Source: Typha latifolia (taxonomy: Eukaryota; Streptophyta; Magnoliopsida; Poales; Typhaceae). From it: a stretch of DNA of 64,000 nucleotides. Position 1 is the stretch's first letter, and the number at the start of each line of letters is the position of its first letter. Positions 39,483 through 50,437 of this stretch are shown piece by piece. The notes under the pieces were generated by a model. The model saw only the letters and a program-made list of their open reading frames with translations, was not told where the DNA came from and searched no databases. Location of the stretch: NCBI GenBank assembly GCA_019914945.1, contig CM034110.1, forward strand, positions 6,651,808 to 6,715,807, given 5' to 3'. Position numbers and translations under genes: made by a program.

Positions 39483-42400
39483 ACTTTCGCACATGCATGC
39501 ACGCACATCTTCCCTACTCCTGATCCTGCGATCTTGGTGGCTAGTGAACTGCTAGCTTTCTTGACCTTCAATGCGTCTTTTGTCTTTTGTCTTTTATTTT
39601 TTGGTTTCCACTTTCTCCCTACTTGTCTCTCCCTCTTCTCTCTTTGCCTTCTCTCTCCCCTCTCGTTTGGTGGCCTCCCTCCTCTCTTTGTTGATGTCAC
39701 TTTCTCCTCTCTCCAACGTCGCCTTTTTCCTTTATGTCTTTTGCATCTCATCTTTGTCCTCTATCTCCCTTTCTCCTTTATTGCAATAGTTGCTGAAATA
39801 AAGGGATAGAGAAGAATTATTTTCTATTTTCTATCATTTTTATGAAAATTTTAGGATTTTCCTACATTTTATAATAGTTTTACATAATTTAAAAAAAAAT
39901 AGTCCAATACGAAATAGTCGATATGGACTGCTCGGATCCCATCTTGATCCCTGAATCATTTATTATGTCCTTAGTCGAACCTCATAATTGAAGATCATAG
40001 CACTTGCAAACTAGCAGATTCACTATATTTAGGTGGATCTTGGACTCTGATATCTTTTTTTTTTTTTTTGTGTGTAGAAAGAGCCATATTGAGTTTTAAA
40101 CCTATCATAGGCTATGTCCTCTATCCTTGGAACGCCAGGGTACCAAGGGAGTCAGAGAGAATGTTACAAACTCTAAGGAAACTAGTCACCTGGCCTCCAA
40201 ACAAAGCATTGTGAGACCAACCTATCACTATTAGCTGTCCAATCAACTAATTTGTTCCTCTCCCTACGTACATGTGAAATCTTAGCATCTTTAATCCCTA
40301 TTATCATTCTAAGAAGTCGATGACTACGTTATGGATACGCCAAGGGATCGAAGCCCCCCGTTGTAAAATTTTAGATAGTTCCAAGGAATCAATTTCTATC
40401 GGCACATGGCTCATGCCACCCGCCAAGCTGAGGCTAGACCTATTAGCCCAAGCCTCTGTTGCTAGCGCAGATTCATAATGGAACGGCTCTCAGCATGCTC
40501 CTAAAAGCATGCCGGTCTCATCTCTAAGGATCGCACCCGCTCCAGCCTGCGCAGCACCAACCCTAGATGAGCCATCAGTGTTTAGTTTCACCCATCCTGG
40601 CTCTGATGGCTACTACTTGTTGTCATTCCGGTGCTCTGTACTAGCCTTGACTTCATACTCCACCTGATGCTTTGCCCATCTTGCCACCATTTTGGGATGC
40701 TCAACTTCTCCCCGACACACCTTGTTATTTTTTTGCTTCCATAGGCCCCAAAGAGTGGAAGCAATGATGCCTTTACATGTTAAATCCATGGAAGCAGTCG
40801 AGGACCACCTGACGTAGGGCCAATTTGGACTTAGCCCATTAGCACAATCTACCAGCTCTTGATTCTCTTCGGCGAGCACCTCCCAAACCTCAAGTGCAGC
40901 CCGAGATGAGTAGAAGAGATGGTCCACCATTTTCGGGTGGAGGCCACGAAGACCACACCGTGGGTTTGAGTTCAGTCACAACCCATGGAGATAAGCTTTG
41001 TCGGAAGTCGATTCTAGATTACTTTCCAGCAAAAGGTTTTGATCCTTGCCACCACTAGAAGACTTCAAAGAGTCTTCCATCCTTTCCACGGCACTTTAGC
41101 TGACTCTAGAAGGAAACGATAGATTGATCTCAAGAGCGTCACTCTTGTTATGTGAGGCCACCAAATCCACCTGTTGGATGCGGTGGCGTTGCCCAACGAG
41201 GTGGAGGCCATAGCGAACGCCAGGTCCCATCCTCCCAACCTATAAATGATGTCAAGGTGCCATTCGTTCCCAGCTCTGAGATCTGCCACCTTTAGATTCC
41301 TGTTCATTAAGTCTTGGTGCATAACACGTGGTTGCCGATTCCACGGTATATGCGATGCCCAAGGGTCAAAGGCAGTTGACGTAGACCTGCCATCTCCTAT
41401 CAACTTGTGGCATCCCATCCTCAGCTTCGCAGCGGTCTGTGCTAAGGCCGCTCCATGGGTCAACAATGCTTTGTGGCTTCACCATTGTTGAGTACTTTGA
41501 ACACAAACTTCCCCAACAAGGCTTTCCTCGCCAACTCAAGCTTCTTCACGGCTAGACCTCTGACTTCCTTGCTTTTGGTGATAACCTCCCAGCTTTGAAG
41601 GTGCAGCCCCTTCCCATTGCTTTTCCCCCAGCGAAAGGATCAAGCCAGCTTGTCAATCTCATCCAGAACTGCTTTAGGTACCCAAGTGCATCCCAACCAG
41701 TAAGTTGGGATTGCCATTATCGTTGAGTTCAGCAGCACGAGCCAACCAGCCATAGATAACACATTATGTTTCCACTTTGCTAATCTATTACCCACTCTTT
41801 CCACCATTGGACGGAACTCGCAGACCTTGACCCTCCGGCTTGATATGAGTGCAGACGGCGGTTGTCGTGTCAGAAGCCATCCAATTGGGAGCGTACAACT
41901 GAGACTTATCAAAGTTAATCTTTTGATTAGTCATCTCAACAAACCTTGAAAGGCAATCTGCTATGCATCTTGCATTGGCTAAGGCTTGGCAAGCCACCAA
42001 GAGATCTGCGTAGAGCAGATGTGATATGTGCCTCTTGCTCTAAAGCCATGAAGCAGACCTGCATCCGTATTCTCAGCAAAAAGACTCGTGAGAACTTGAG
42101 AGATCAGAATAAACAAATATGGTGAAAGTGGTCACCCTGCCATAGTCCGCAATGCGGTAGTCGGTGGTCTCCCCATTAATTAGCAGTCCGTAGCAAGGTG
42201 AGGTGATGCAAGCTTTGATCCAAGCTTGCAAATTGTTGGGAAAAGCCATGCGGTCGAGGACCTCTAGCCCGCCTCTGAGCTCACCCGGTCATATTCTTTC
42301 TCCATGTCGATTTTCAGCATCATGCTAGGAACACCTTTGCGGGTAGTCACCATGGAGTGCACAATTTTTTGCACAGGAAGAATGTTATCCACAATGCTTC

Positions 42401-44531
42401 TACCTCTTACGAACATCGATTGCTTATGGCCCACCAGCTTTGACAGTAAGGGTTTCGTATGTTTATCTAGGATCTTGGCGATTATCTTGTAGGCCACGTT
42501 ATAGTGGACTATAGGTTTGTAGTCCTTCACAAGCCTTGGACAGTCCTTGGGGATTAGCATTACTAGGGTATTCCCCCACTGCTTGGGCATGCTTGCCGTA
42601 GTGAAGAAGTGGTGAATTGCCTTGCACAGATCATCACCTAGAATGATCCAAAATCTGGTATAGACTTCAGCTTGGATGCCATCAGGTTTGGGCGCCTTCC
42701 TACTAGGCATACTCTAGAGAGCTGATTTGGTTTCATCATCTGTTACCGACCTTACTAAGCCTTCATCATCCTCCGCAGAAAGAGCCGAGAGGGATGGCCA
42801 CTCCAGTCCCAGTGAAATAGTCACCAAGCTTCGATGCTTTCCAATAGAGGACATTTCTAACAACCAACCCATGTCGCCATGCTCCTCTAGGACAGCTCCT
42901 CTCTTAGTCGCATTGTATTCTACCTTCCGTCTCTTCGCAAGGGCTCCCTCACCGGTGGGCTCATGCTTACGTTATGTCCACCTTCATCAGCTGCAACGAC
43001 ATCCCCTATTGTGAGATCCCTCCCCACCTCGCTGTCCACCTCCGCCACTTGGTCTCTACTGACATCCTCATCTCTGCTGGTGCCAATTGGTCGTTGCAGA
43101 ACGATTGCGGATGGGCAGGCATCCGAAAAGCTATGTGTGTTCATGAGGACCCTACCTATGTTACTAATAAAAGAAATGGGAGTTCTAGGTGTGGATATTT
43201 GGTGAGTTTAGGTTAGAGAAAGGCTATTTTGGTAATATCTCTAGTGTAGTTAACTTATTTTAGGTTAGATAAAGAATATTTTTGCAGTCTGACTAAGATC
43301 TATTAGCAGGGTATGTTCCTAGATATTTTCTAGATAAAAATAGGGTGCGATATAATGAATAATGAAATCATGGGTGTAAATTATAAAATTGTGAAAATGG
43401 AGGGTATTAAATGTAGAATTCCCCTAGTTTATACTTGTCAACATGTCTTGGTATGAGGGTCTTCAAAATTGAATGGAATATCAATATTGAGGCTAGTGTG
43501 CAATATTTATGAATATATTCACTTTCAAAAGAAATAAATTCAACTTCCCTGTATGCTTGTACTTCTTATACAATGTTATTGTCAATAGCTGTATGATAAT
43601 AGTTTCTGTTAAATGCAATGTGTATCTATGGTTATTTTTGGATGAATTTGAAATAATTTGAAATAAACCACTCTGAACTTTCTGATCTTATGTAATATTT
43701 CTTGCTATATATCTCAATCCAATTGACGTTTGATGAGGATTTTATGTTATGCTTTAGGCTACTTATTTTATATGCTTGGCGTTAAATCTGAACTTTTGTG
43801 AAGCCTTTTATTTTCTGTCATAATAATGAAATGTATCTTACAATATTTTGTATTTTCAGGTTAAAGGTATGGTAACTGATTTTGGTGAGGACATGCATTG
43901 TCAGTTCCTTGAAATTATTCGAATTTTGGTGGACTCATATGCTACGCCTGGATCACAGGTTCTTAAAGTTTTAACTCTAATGTTTTTCAGTGCTGCAATG
44001 TTGGTATGATGATCTACACATGCTTGTTTTAACTGTTGACATCTATACATACATATCAGTTGGCTTGCTTTCCAGGAAAGAAATGGTTATTCCATTTGAA
44101 ACTTGTATGTATTGCTAGTTTGCTATAATATAGGTACTTCAGTGTACCTTATTCTCATATCTAAAGTATGGCAGTATTATTCCATGCTTGATATATGGTG
44201 CTCAGATATTTATTTCCTGGTTTAGTTCTTTAAGAACAAAACAATTAGCAATTAGGAGATAATCTGCTGCCATGATTGCAGGTGAAATTGATGCAGTCCA
44301 GTTGCTTTGCAGCCATTAGTTGCTATCAAACCATCTAGCAATTACCAGTATAAAAAAATAAGAAAACTTAATTGAGTTTAGCAGCCAATCCTTGGTTCTT
44401 CTATGAATATCTTAAGTTAGCAAGTGATTTAGATAGTTGTAAACTAATAGAAATTAATACTAGTTGTCCCTGGCACATAAATACTTATATTTGTTTTGTT
44501 AATTCGTTGCCATATCCTAGATGTATCATAT

Positions 44532-44576
<45 letters not shown>

Positions 44577-47500
44577 AGAATTGCCGAATCGGCATATTAG
44601 CATCGTGCCTATTTACCATATTTGTATCTGTGCTTTATGTTAGGATAGTTGTTGAAGACTACTTGGTTAGGTTGATGACTAGCTCATTGGAGATGGATCA
44701 CTTCAAATATGTTTTGTTTATTTTAGATCTTTTTTTCTGCAGAGTTTTTTTCCTAGCAAATTTTGACCTTTTTATGTTGACATTCTTGATAGTTTGTTTT
44801 TGGACATTAATTTAGATGTTATTTTATGGAATTTTGTCCTTGTCTAATGCTGAAATGTTCCAGCTGTTTTATTTTAAATGGTTTTATTTATTTTGTATGG
44901 GTTTTTAAGCTTTTGATTATGCTCCATCTGACCTCATGTAGTCGAGGAAAAGCTTGGATCTATAAGGGCTTCACTGATCTTATAAATTTATAATGCTTCA
45001 CTGATCTTATATGTTCTTGCCTCATTTCTTTTATTAATAAGGGTTCTTTTCGTGAATAATATCTTCACTTTTACATCAGTTATCCTTGTCCTAGTTGTTT
45101 CTTTTTTTAATTTATTAGCTCTGATCCATTTCTGGATGATATAAAATGTTTCTCATATATGAAATACAAACATTTTAATATAACTACAGATGTACTTGCC
45201 GTACCTGTTTTTCGGATACTTGTTTTATTGGCAAATTGGTAATAATATCTTCCTTGTGAACCCTTGGTTAGCCCTTTGCTCTTACTCTTTATTTTTCCGT
45301 AATTAAATTTCAAGTTTCGAGTTTGATTATAAGACATGTAGGAAGTAACCTTGATCTTTATTATAGAATGATCCATAAAGGATTACATAATATTGGGTTA
45401 AAATGGTGTACTTTGTTTAGTTTGGTTGGTTTTCTGTGCTTAATTGTGGTTGCTCATACGCACTGTTGGCTAATATGTTATTTTGGTGTTTCCAGTTCTA
45501 AAATTTTGGATGTTCCTTTTTCAAGCTCTTCAGTAGTTAATTGTTTTTTTTTATTCTTGGAGTTTCGCTTTAGTTGTTATTTTAACGTTAGACTGCTTAG
45601 AAGAAGGAAAGTCTAATATTGTTTTGTAGAGAATCTAGTGCTTTACCACCTAGGTTAGCATTTGATTTGAACAAAAGGGACAGTAGTTGGTAAGGTACTT
45701 CAATCTCAAATATGATGACTTGGGTTAATTTTTTTAATTGGTTAGATGGCATTTGGTCCCGCATCGAGAAATGAAGAGTTGTGAAAGGTATTTATATGTA
45801 CCAACCTCTCAAAAGGTTGTAACTTTATAGCTATAAAGTAAATTTGGAATACTGTTTTTTCTGAAAAGTCGAGTCAGCTCGATAATCTTAGTGAGCTTAG
45901 CTGAGCCCATTTTGTTAGGCTTGTCTCAAGACCCATATTGTTAGACTCGTCTCGAGCCAAGCCGAGCTAACCTTTAATTAATTTCGAGACTGAGCTAGTC
46001 TCATTTCACTCAAGCTTAGCTCATTTACACCCCTAGCTCCTGACACCTTGCTAGTGCAAGTCATTCAACGTTTCAAACTTCAAAATATGTGTTCCTCAAC
46101 TCTGTTGTCTACAAGTATTAGTGCTTTTAGTATTTATTGCTTGGATAATCAGTTGCTGATGCTTCTCTTTCTCTTTTCTTCCACCATTTTGTAACTAAGC
46201 AGGCATACATTCATAAATTGATTAGCTGCCAAAATATTAAAAAGTGTCTGTGGCATGCCGTGTAGAGGATAATGTGTTGGATAATAATCATCATAAGCTA
46301 TTCATGATTTTCCTGGCACAGAAATCATTTCTACATGTCAATTATTACTGATGGTGTTCTAGATATACTTTTTTTGTTTCTGAAATTATGTCTATTCAAT
46401 TTGCTGATTTTACTATACTGTTATAAAATTTTCAGGTGACTTAAATCTATTTCGAGTTCAAATAGTATCAGAGCAATTATATGTATTTTTTATAATAGCA
46501 TTCAAATCAATTCATGTGCTTTACAATTCTGCACTGCTTGGTGATATAGAGGTTTCATGTTTTGTACATGTTTTATAATTACCTGAGTTAACTTGTAAGA
46601 TTTTTTTTCCATTTCTCCTTGCAATATATTGTTTATTTATTAGTTGTGTTTTGCTAAGTTCACTTTTATGGTACTTGATAATACTTTTCTTGTTGCAGCG
46701 AGATACAATTATAGAGATTTTCTATGAAAAACATCTGGATCAATTGATAGATGTTATAGCATCATCTTGTCCTCCAAAAAACAATCATTCCACAGTGGGT
46801 AAATCACCTGGTATTGGTAGAAGAGATGAAGCACATGCTGCAACTAAGCCTGAAATTTTGTCAAACATCTGTGAGCTGTTATGTTTTTGCGTGATTCATC
46901 ATCCCTACAGGATAAAGTGATTTTCTATGCTAATTCTTTCATTTGTTTCTTAATATTGTTAAGTTGTAGTATTCTTGCTTTGAACATGGCTGCAATGTCT
47001 ATTTTTTAGGTGCAACTTTCTCATGAATAATGCCATAGAGAAAGTTTTATCTTTAACTCGCAGAAGAGAAAAGTTTCTGGTTGTGGCAGCTGTTCGGTTT
47101 ATACGGACTATTATCTCCCGAAATGTAAGTTGTTTTTTCAGTGTTCTAATAGGTCCATTTGAAATGTTGATATAGTAAATGCATAAATATTTTATTTTTG
47201 TATGTTTTGTGGGATGTCATAAAACAACACTGAAAACTGACCAAGTCATTGGTCAGTTTTTATTTTTATTTTTAAGGTCCAAACTTCAAACAATTTGCTT
47301 TTTCTCATCACATTGTTAGGGCCCACCTTTACATTGTGATATATGTGCTATGGAGGTTTGCATGACATGCATGTCACCTAATTTGATTCTGATGCTCATG
47401 AGCAGCAGGGTTGAGCTTATATCCATGATGCCTTTGACTAACGCAGCTCAGAAGTCTGTCTGATAGGGCCAATATTCCATTAAAGTGCTCATAGCCTTTC

Positions 47501-50437
47501 CTTTTCAATTTTCTTTTAGAGTGTAAAGGCCTGTTTTGCCCAGGATCTATTTAGGATATGTGGTGATTGACCTTTGACAAATGAACTTCGAGTGAACATG
47601 TACATTGCAAATTGTTATCTAGGATCTAATGCTGTTATGCATAACAGTGGTTGCGATTATATCTTTGAACATTTATGTTCCCATGACAGGGCTTATGATA
47701 AGAGATTGCTTTTGTCTACAAAACACAGTTGGATGCAGTTAACAAAAATAGTTAGTAGACAACTACATTTAAGGAGTTCCTATAATGTTATAAACTTATA
47801 ATGATTTTACTGAAAGCTTCATACTTGGTGAGTAGGTAAAAAAAGACGCTAGGTGAATGTGATCTTAGCTACCCAGTTTGGAGAATGCTGTTGAAAGAGT
47901 AAGGAAATGGATTTTCCAAGGAAATTATGTATACATTTGCTTTGAGAATGTGTAAAGTGAGAATAGCTAGTGTCAAACAGCAGAGAACCTCATTAGTTAC
48001 TCCAATTCTTAAGAAATATGTATAATTAGTAAGCAGTATACAATTAAATATATTATTGCTGTACATGTATCTTTCTTGATGCCTTGGCAAACTTGTGTAC
48101 CTTTTTATGAGTTGGTCTACACGTTGTGAAGATACCATTTGTCTAATCTTATCAATGACCTTGATGTAATGTCCTAAAATAGATATATCTTCTCTAAGAG
48201 CTAGGATGAATAGATATACTACGCTCTACTCACACTATATTGAATACAGTACTCATAGGAGACTTCACAAATACCTATATTGTCCTATGCATATCTGATC
48301 TTTTCAATGGAATAGTAGAATCTGATACATTTAGAAGATACCTTTTGGATTTTTCCAATTTCAAAAATAAGTCATACTGAAGATTTTCTATTAGGTTAGG
48401 AAGATTCTATTTGTAATCAAATTTGATCTTAAATGTTATCCTAATAGGAATGATCCATGAATGTGAAGAAGATTTAAATTAGTCCTTCATCCAATCAATC
48501 AACTCATGATCTACAGTCATGGCTAACTTTGTTGATAAATAAGTTAGAGATGTGCTTTGATGTATAATCTTACATATTATAACAATAAAATGAGAATACA
48601 AGGATATACAGATATATAGATACAATGGACCCGGGGTGCTGAAATTTTTTTGGAACAGAAAAATACCATTTTCGATGTCCCTATCTGTCTTGTCCACAAT
48701 GGGAAATATACTCTGATCTTCAAACTCATGATATTCTTTTCTTTTTCAGTTTATCTGATTTTGCCATTATGCATTAATTAAAAGACTGCAGATATCTTCC
48801 TCAAGCATTTTATAGTTTGATTCTCTATTTACATCAGAATCCTAATTGTTATAAATTTGGCTTTTCTTTTTAGGATGAGCATCTTCTTCGTCATATGGTA
48901 AAATACAATCTGTTGAAACCAGTCGTTGAGGCTTTCATTGAAAATGGCAATCGTTACAACATGCTGCATTCAGGAGTTCTTGAACTACTTGAGTATATAC
49001 GGAAGGTACTATTCATTATTCTTTCATATCTTTGCTACTTTGGAGATTTCCATTAGTTTTGGGCTTTTGGCTTCTTATCTGAATGTTTTATGTGCAGGAC
49101 AATTTCAGCAAATCCCTTGTCATATATATAGTTGATAATTTCTGGGACCAGCTTATTAAATTCGAGAATTTGGGGAGTATCCAGGCCCTAAAAATTAGAT
49201 ATGAGCAGGTGAAATCTGTGAACTAGTTTTTAGAACTGTTTATTCATCAGTTAAATTGGCGATAAATGCTAATCGAGAACCCTAGCACATAGGCTACACC
49301 TCCTGGGCTATTTTGATTTTCGTTAAATAGTTCTGAGATCTGTAATGGTAATCTTTTGCTATTTGTTTCATATCAGTTATTAGAGAATCGTGACACAAAA
49401 AGTAGTACTACTATGGCAGAAGCTCATAAAAAGACAGATGAACGAGGTCTTGGAAAAGAAGAAGAAGAATACTTTAATGAGGACAGGTTTGTGCGGTCAT
49501 CCGTATTTGTGGGTGTTGCTGTGATTCTGCTATAGCATTGATATGAAGTTGCTATTTCTTTAATTCCTTTTCAGTGATGAAGAAGACTCAGCGGGACATG
49601 TACCACATGCACGAAATCAAAATCCTCGCTCTAGTCTACCCAATGGGACGAAAGACAACTCCACGGCTTTAAGGTACTCTCATCATTGCCTTTCACAAAG
49701 CAACTTTCTGTAATTCTTGGATGGTACTTTATTCTAGTCACATGTTTCTGTCAGGTCTAATTTGCACCAGGTATGAATAGTTTCCACTTAGCATAACCTG
49801 AGGTCACAAACTGCACTACATTCTAGGAATTAATTCAAATTGTTGCTGTTAATTAGTTTAGGTCTGCTGGTCTGCTGATCTATTGGTTTCCAGATTCTTT
49901 GCAGTTAAATTTCTTTGTTGTTTTCTCACTGCTTGACATGTTCTTTCATTTCTGCATAGGGCTGGATCTGGATCTGGTGGACTTGTTGATTATGATGATG
50001 ATGACGATGATGACGACTATAATCCACCGCCCAGGAAACCTGAATCTTCTGTGGAAGATGATGAACCCTTGAACTTATCGAAGATTAAGCGCAAGTCAGC
50101 TGATGGCAAGCTTGACGACCTAAAGCTGGCAAAGAAGCCAAAAATCGAAGTACGTATAAGTGATGCTAAGGTTGCTGTTGCTGCTACTAGTTCGACCAGC
50201 AATGACAATGAATTACAAAGTAAACACACACCTTCACCTGCTTCCACTGCACAAACTGCAGAAGCCAATGGCGACTTGGACAAAGAAACTGCAGCTACCC
50301 AGAATTGTCAAACTCTGCTGGAAGATGCAGATAGCAGAGAGTCAATTGGAGGAGAATCTACGGCAGCTATTAGCAATTCCTCGCCAGAGCGAGTTGTAAA
50401 TGCCTCAAATGGCTCAGAGCCCTATTCTGTGAGATGA
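17594..50437 (+). CDS. PP4R3: PP4 regulatory subunit 3 (SMEK/PSY2), complete, 25 exons
   Basis: Targeting subunit of serine/threonine phosphatase 4, nuclear; plant SMEK1 is linked to dephosphorylation of the microRNA factor HYL1 (family knowledge). Exons: 17594-17641, 21159-21239, 26927-27026, 27112-27196, 27308-27357, 27435-27500, 27928-28007, 29114-29173, 30303-30402, 30480-30557, 35050-35117, 35193-35261, 35341-35418, 35491-35586, 36846-36916, 37424-37501, 37626-37719, 43860-43958, 46699-46916, 47010-47124, 48874-49005, 49098-49208, 49377-49486, 49575-49673, 49960-50437. They sum to 2664 bases, or 887 residues, all GT-AG. An EVH1/PH-like domain starts at about residue 17, and the SMK-1 domain and ARM-like helices span about 165-650. 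The tail is acidic, with eight Asp at 741-748 and a basic KIKRK segment at 770-774 that may be a nuclear signal. Long introns 1, 2, 10, 17 and 18 carry most of the transposons. The tail of exon 25 is Ser/Thr-rich. Confidence 0.95.
18920..19456. mobile_element. Possible MITE with CT microsatellite, PP4R3 intron 1
   Basis: A (CT)n run at 18978-19005 and long T/C-rich stretches are bounded by ATGGTTCG at the left and the complement of AAGGTTTG at the right, which look like decayed terminal inverted repeats. No coding capacity. The rest of intron 1 (17642-21158) has no feature I can support. Confidence 0.3.
21640..22340. other. Unclassified repeat-like stretch in PP4R3 intron 2
   Basis: Contains duplicated AGGGTTTCACACC phrases (21850-21890) and a long A/T-rich section. 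The feel is of a decayed LTR or another non-coding transposon, but no ends, polymerase or target duplications could be identified. Confidence 0.2.
22676..23587. mobile_element. MITE-like element A (GAAAGGC ends), PP4R3 intron 2
   Basis: The left end reads TTTTGAAAGGCAAC and continues to GACAAGGTGGTCTAG. The right end is the inverted version, CTTGCCAAGGCGGCTGCC...GTTGCCTTTTGATAC. These are terminal inverted repeats with the GAAAGGC / AAGGCGG phrases of a common plant MITE type. The interior holds a 147-base tandem duplication. The open frame across it is repeat-driven. Confidence 0.55.
23131..23427. repeat. 147-base tandem duplication inside element A
   Basis: The block starting GGATGTGCATATACGG at 23131 recurs at 23278 and ends at 23427, with only a few substitutions. 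Period is exactly 147 bases. It produces a repeated open frame on both strands that should not be called a gene. Confidence 0.9.
24668..25585. mobile_element. MITE-like element B, same family as element A but inverted
   Basis: The right end (about 25500-25585), read in reverse complement, gives ATTGAAAGGCGGTTGC... and then GCCAAGGCGGTCTAGTATT. This aligns with the left end of element A at 22676-22760 (GAAAGGCAAC...GACAAGGTGGTCTAGCATT). The left end has the opposing AAGCGGCTGCC. The interior contains a polypyrimidine tract with a 44-base period (about 25030-25165) and a GT repeat (about 25380-25400). Confidence 0.55.
28247..28695. mobile_element. MITE copy 1 (GGATTGCYGTGCT ends), PP4R3 intron 7
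   Basis: Terminal inverted repeats AAGGGATTGCTGTGCT at the left and AGCACGGCAATCCTT at the right. AGTGAAAG flanks both sides (28239-28246 and 28696-28703) as an eight-base target duplication. The GC-rich interior includes CACGTGGCAAGAGGG on the minus strand near the right end, shared with the copies at 32.4-33.2 kb. No coding capacity. Superfamily uncertain (hAT-like by duplication length, or Mutator-like). Confidence 0.7.
30717..30784. repeat. ATA/AAT trinucleotide microsatellite
   Basis: Runs of AATAATAAT in PP4R3 intron 10, after exon 10. Confidence 0.8.
30917..31192. repeat. 147-base tandem duplication, PP4R3 intron 10
   Basis: GTGCTGCCTCTTCC at 30921 recurs at 31068. The two copies differ by about one substitution over some 130 bases, so the event is recent. 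The unit is AT-rich, non-coding and unrelated to the 147-base duplication at 23.1 kb. Confidence 0.9.
32389..32788. mobile_element. MITE copy 2, same family as 28.2 kb element
   Basis: Inverted ends GATGGCCGTG (left) and the complement of GATGGTCGTG (right). Next to the left end lies CACGTGGCACGAGGGGTGCC, closely matching the interior of the 28.2 kb copy. Flanked by CTCTTACC on the left and CTTCTTAC on the right, a diverged target duplication. Confidence 0.6.
32797..33185. mobile_element. MITE copy 3, directly adjacent to copy 2
   Basis: Starts GATGATGGTTGTGCC, soon followed by CACGTGGCATGAGGGGGTGCC as in copy 2. It ends with the complement of GGATGATCGTGCTTGTGCC. It shares the middle flanking repeat (CTTCTTAC) with copy 2, and its right flank is CTCCTATG. 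Short open frames inside on both strands are not credible. Confidence 0.6.
34060..34880 (+). pseudogene. Degenerate RTE-type LINE reverse transcriptase 3' end, intron 10
   Basis: In shifting frames the plus strand reads GVRISRSEIEYM (about 34114), then AILYVLECWLT (about 34481), MLRWRMSGVSGKDRTQNN and AIEDRLYENLLR (34560-34690), and GGRGRP (about 34755). This is the characteristic C-terminal order of RTE-clade LINE reverse transcriptases in plants. Many stops and frame changes show it is dead. The first phrase is partly repeated at about 34266-34330, suggesting an internal duplication. Confidence 0.7.
39439..39478. repeat. CT dinucleotide microsatellite, PP4R3 intron 17
   Basis: About 20 TC units, followed by a long pyrimidine-rich tract to about 39790. 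The overlapping open frames on both strands are pure low-complexity products. Confidence 0.9.
40056..42920 (-). mobile_element. L1-type LINE, 5'-truncated and degenerate, antisense in intron 17
   Basis: On the minus strand, in order: the linker SVTDDETKSAL and the RT start RKAPKPDG (about 42750-42650); an RT core fragment to 42264 with MLIPK, DYKPI and a damaged active-site region; an RT thumb region (41640-42000); a zf-RVT-like region (41065-41466 and 40613-40930, with VDHLFYSSRAALEVW); and an RNase H start LNTDGSS near 40590. The 3' end is a poly-A tail, seen as a T run on the plus strand at about 40056-40072. Stops and frameshifts break the frame, and no endonuclease domain was found, so it is 5'-truncated and dead. 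Target duplications were not found. Confidence 0.85.
42930..43170 (+). pseudogene. Fragment of an ankyrin-repeat (ANKRD13/GPCR-chaperone type) gene
   Basis: The plus strand reads PPHLAVHLRHLVSTDILISA, GANWSLQNDCGW and GIRKAMCVHEDP between about 43010 and 43150. These match the N-terminal ankyrin repeats of the plant ankyrin family with a C-terminal GPCR-chaperone domain. Upstream, in other frames, a GC-rich tract (42930-43010) looks like the preceding coding sequence. There is no start, no downstream domain, and it abuts the 5' end of the antisense LINE. A captured or retrocopied fragment is likely. Assignment is from memory of the family and moderately sure. Confidence 0.5.
44534..44575. repeat. 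42-base T homopolymer, PP4R3 intron 18
   Basis: Followed by GAGAATTGCCGAATCGGC. Read on the minus strand this is a sequence ending in a long poly-A, as expected of a retroposed SINE or LINE 3' end, but the body (about 44576-44700) was not identified. The homopolymer length may be inaccurate. Confidence 0.8.
45840..46036. mobile_element. hAT-like element remnant, PP4R3 intron 18
   Basis: Contains repeated GAGCTTAGCTGAGCC / TTGTCTCAAG / CTCGTCTCGAGCC phrases and ends CTCATTTACACCCCTAG. Inverted, that is the TAGGGGTGTAAATGAG end typical of non-autonomous plant hAT elements. Left end not found. Confidence 0.4.
47233..47260. repeat. Perfect 12-bp inverted repeat, PP4R3 intron 20
   Basis: AAAACTGACCAA, a four-base loop GTCA, then TTGGTCAGTTTT. 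A perfect hairpin in the transcript, followed by a T-rich run. Function unknown. Nothing else recognisable was seen in intron 20 (47125-48873). Confidence 0.85.

Noticed and set aside
39417..39809. 130-codon and 122-codon opposite-strand open frames
   Set aside because: Both are translations of a CT microsatellite and the following pyrimidine tract.
44372..44815. 147-codon open frame with a poly-Phe run
   Set aside because: The run is the 42-base T homopolymer; the rest has no similarity and sits in intron 18.
50017..50283. Minus-strand open frame opposite PP4R3 exon 25
   Set aside because: Antisense shadow of the confirmed last exon.
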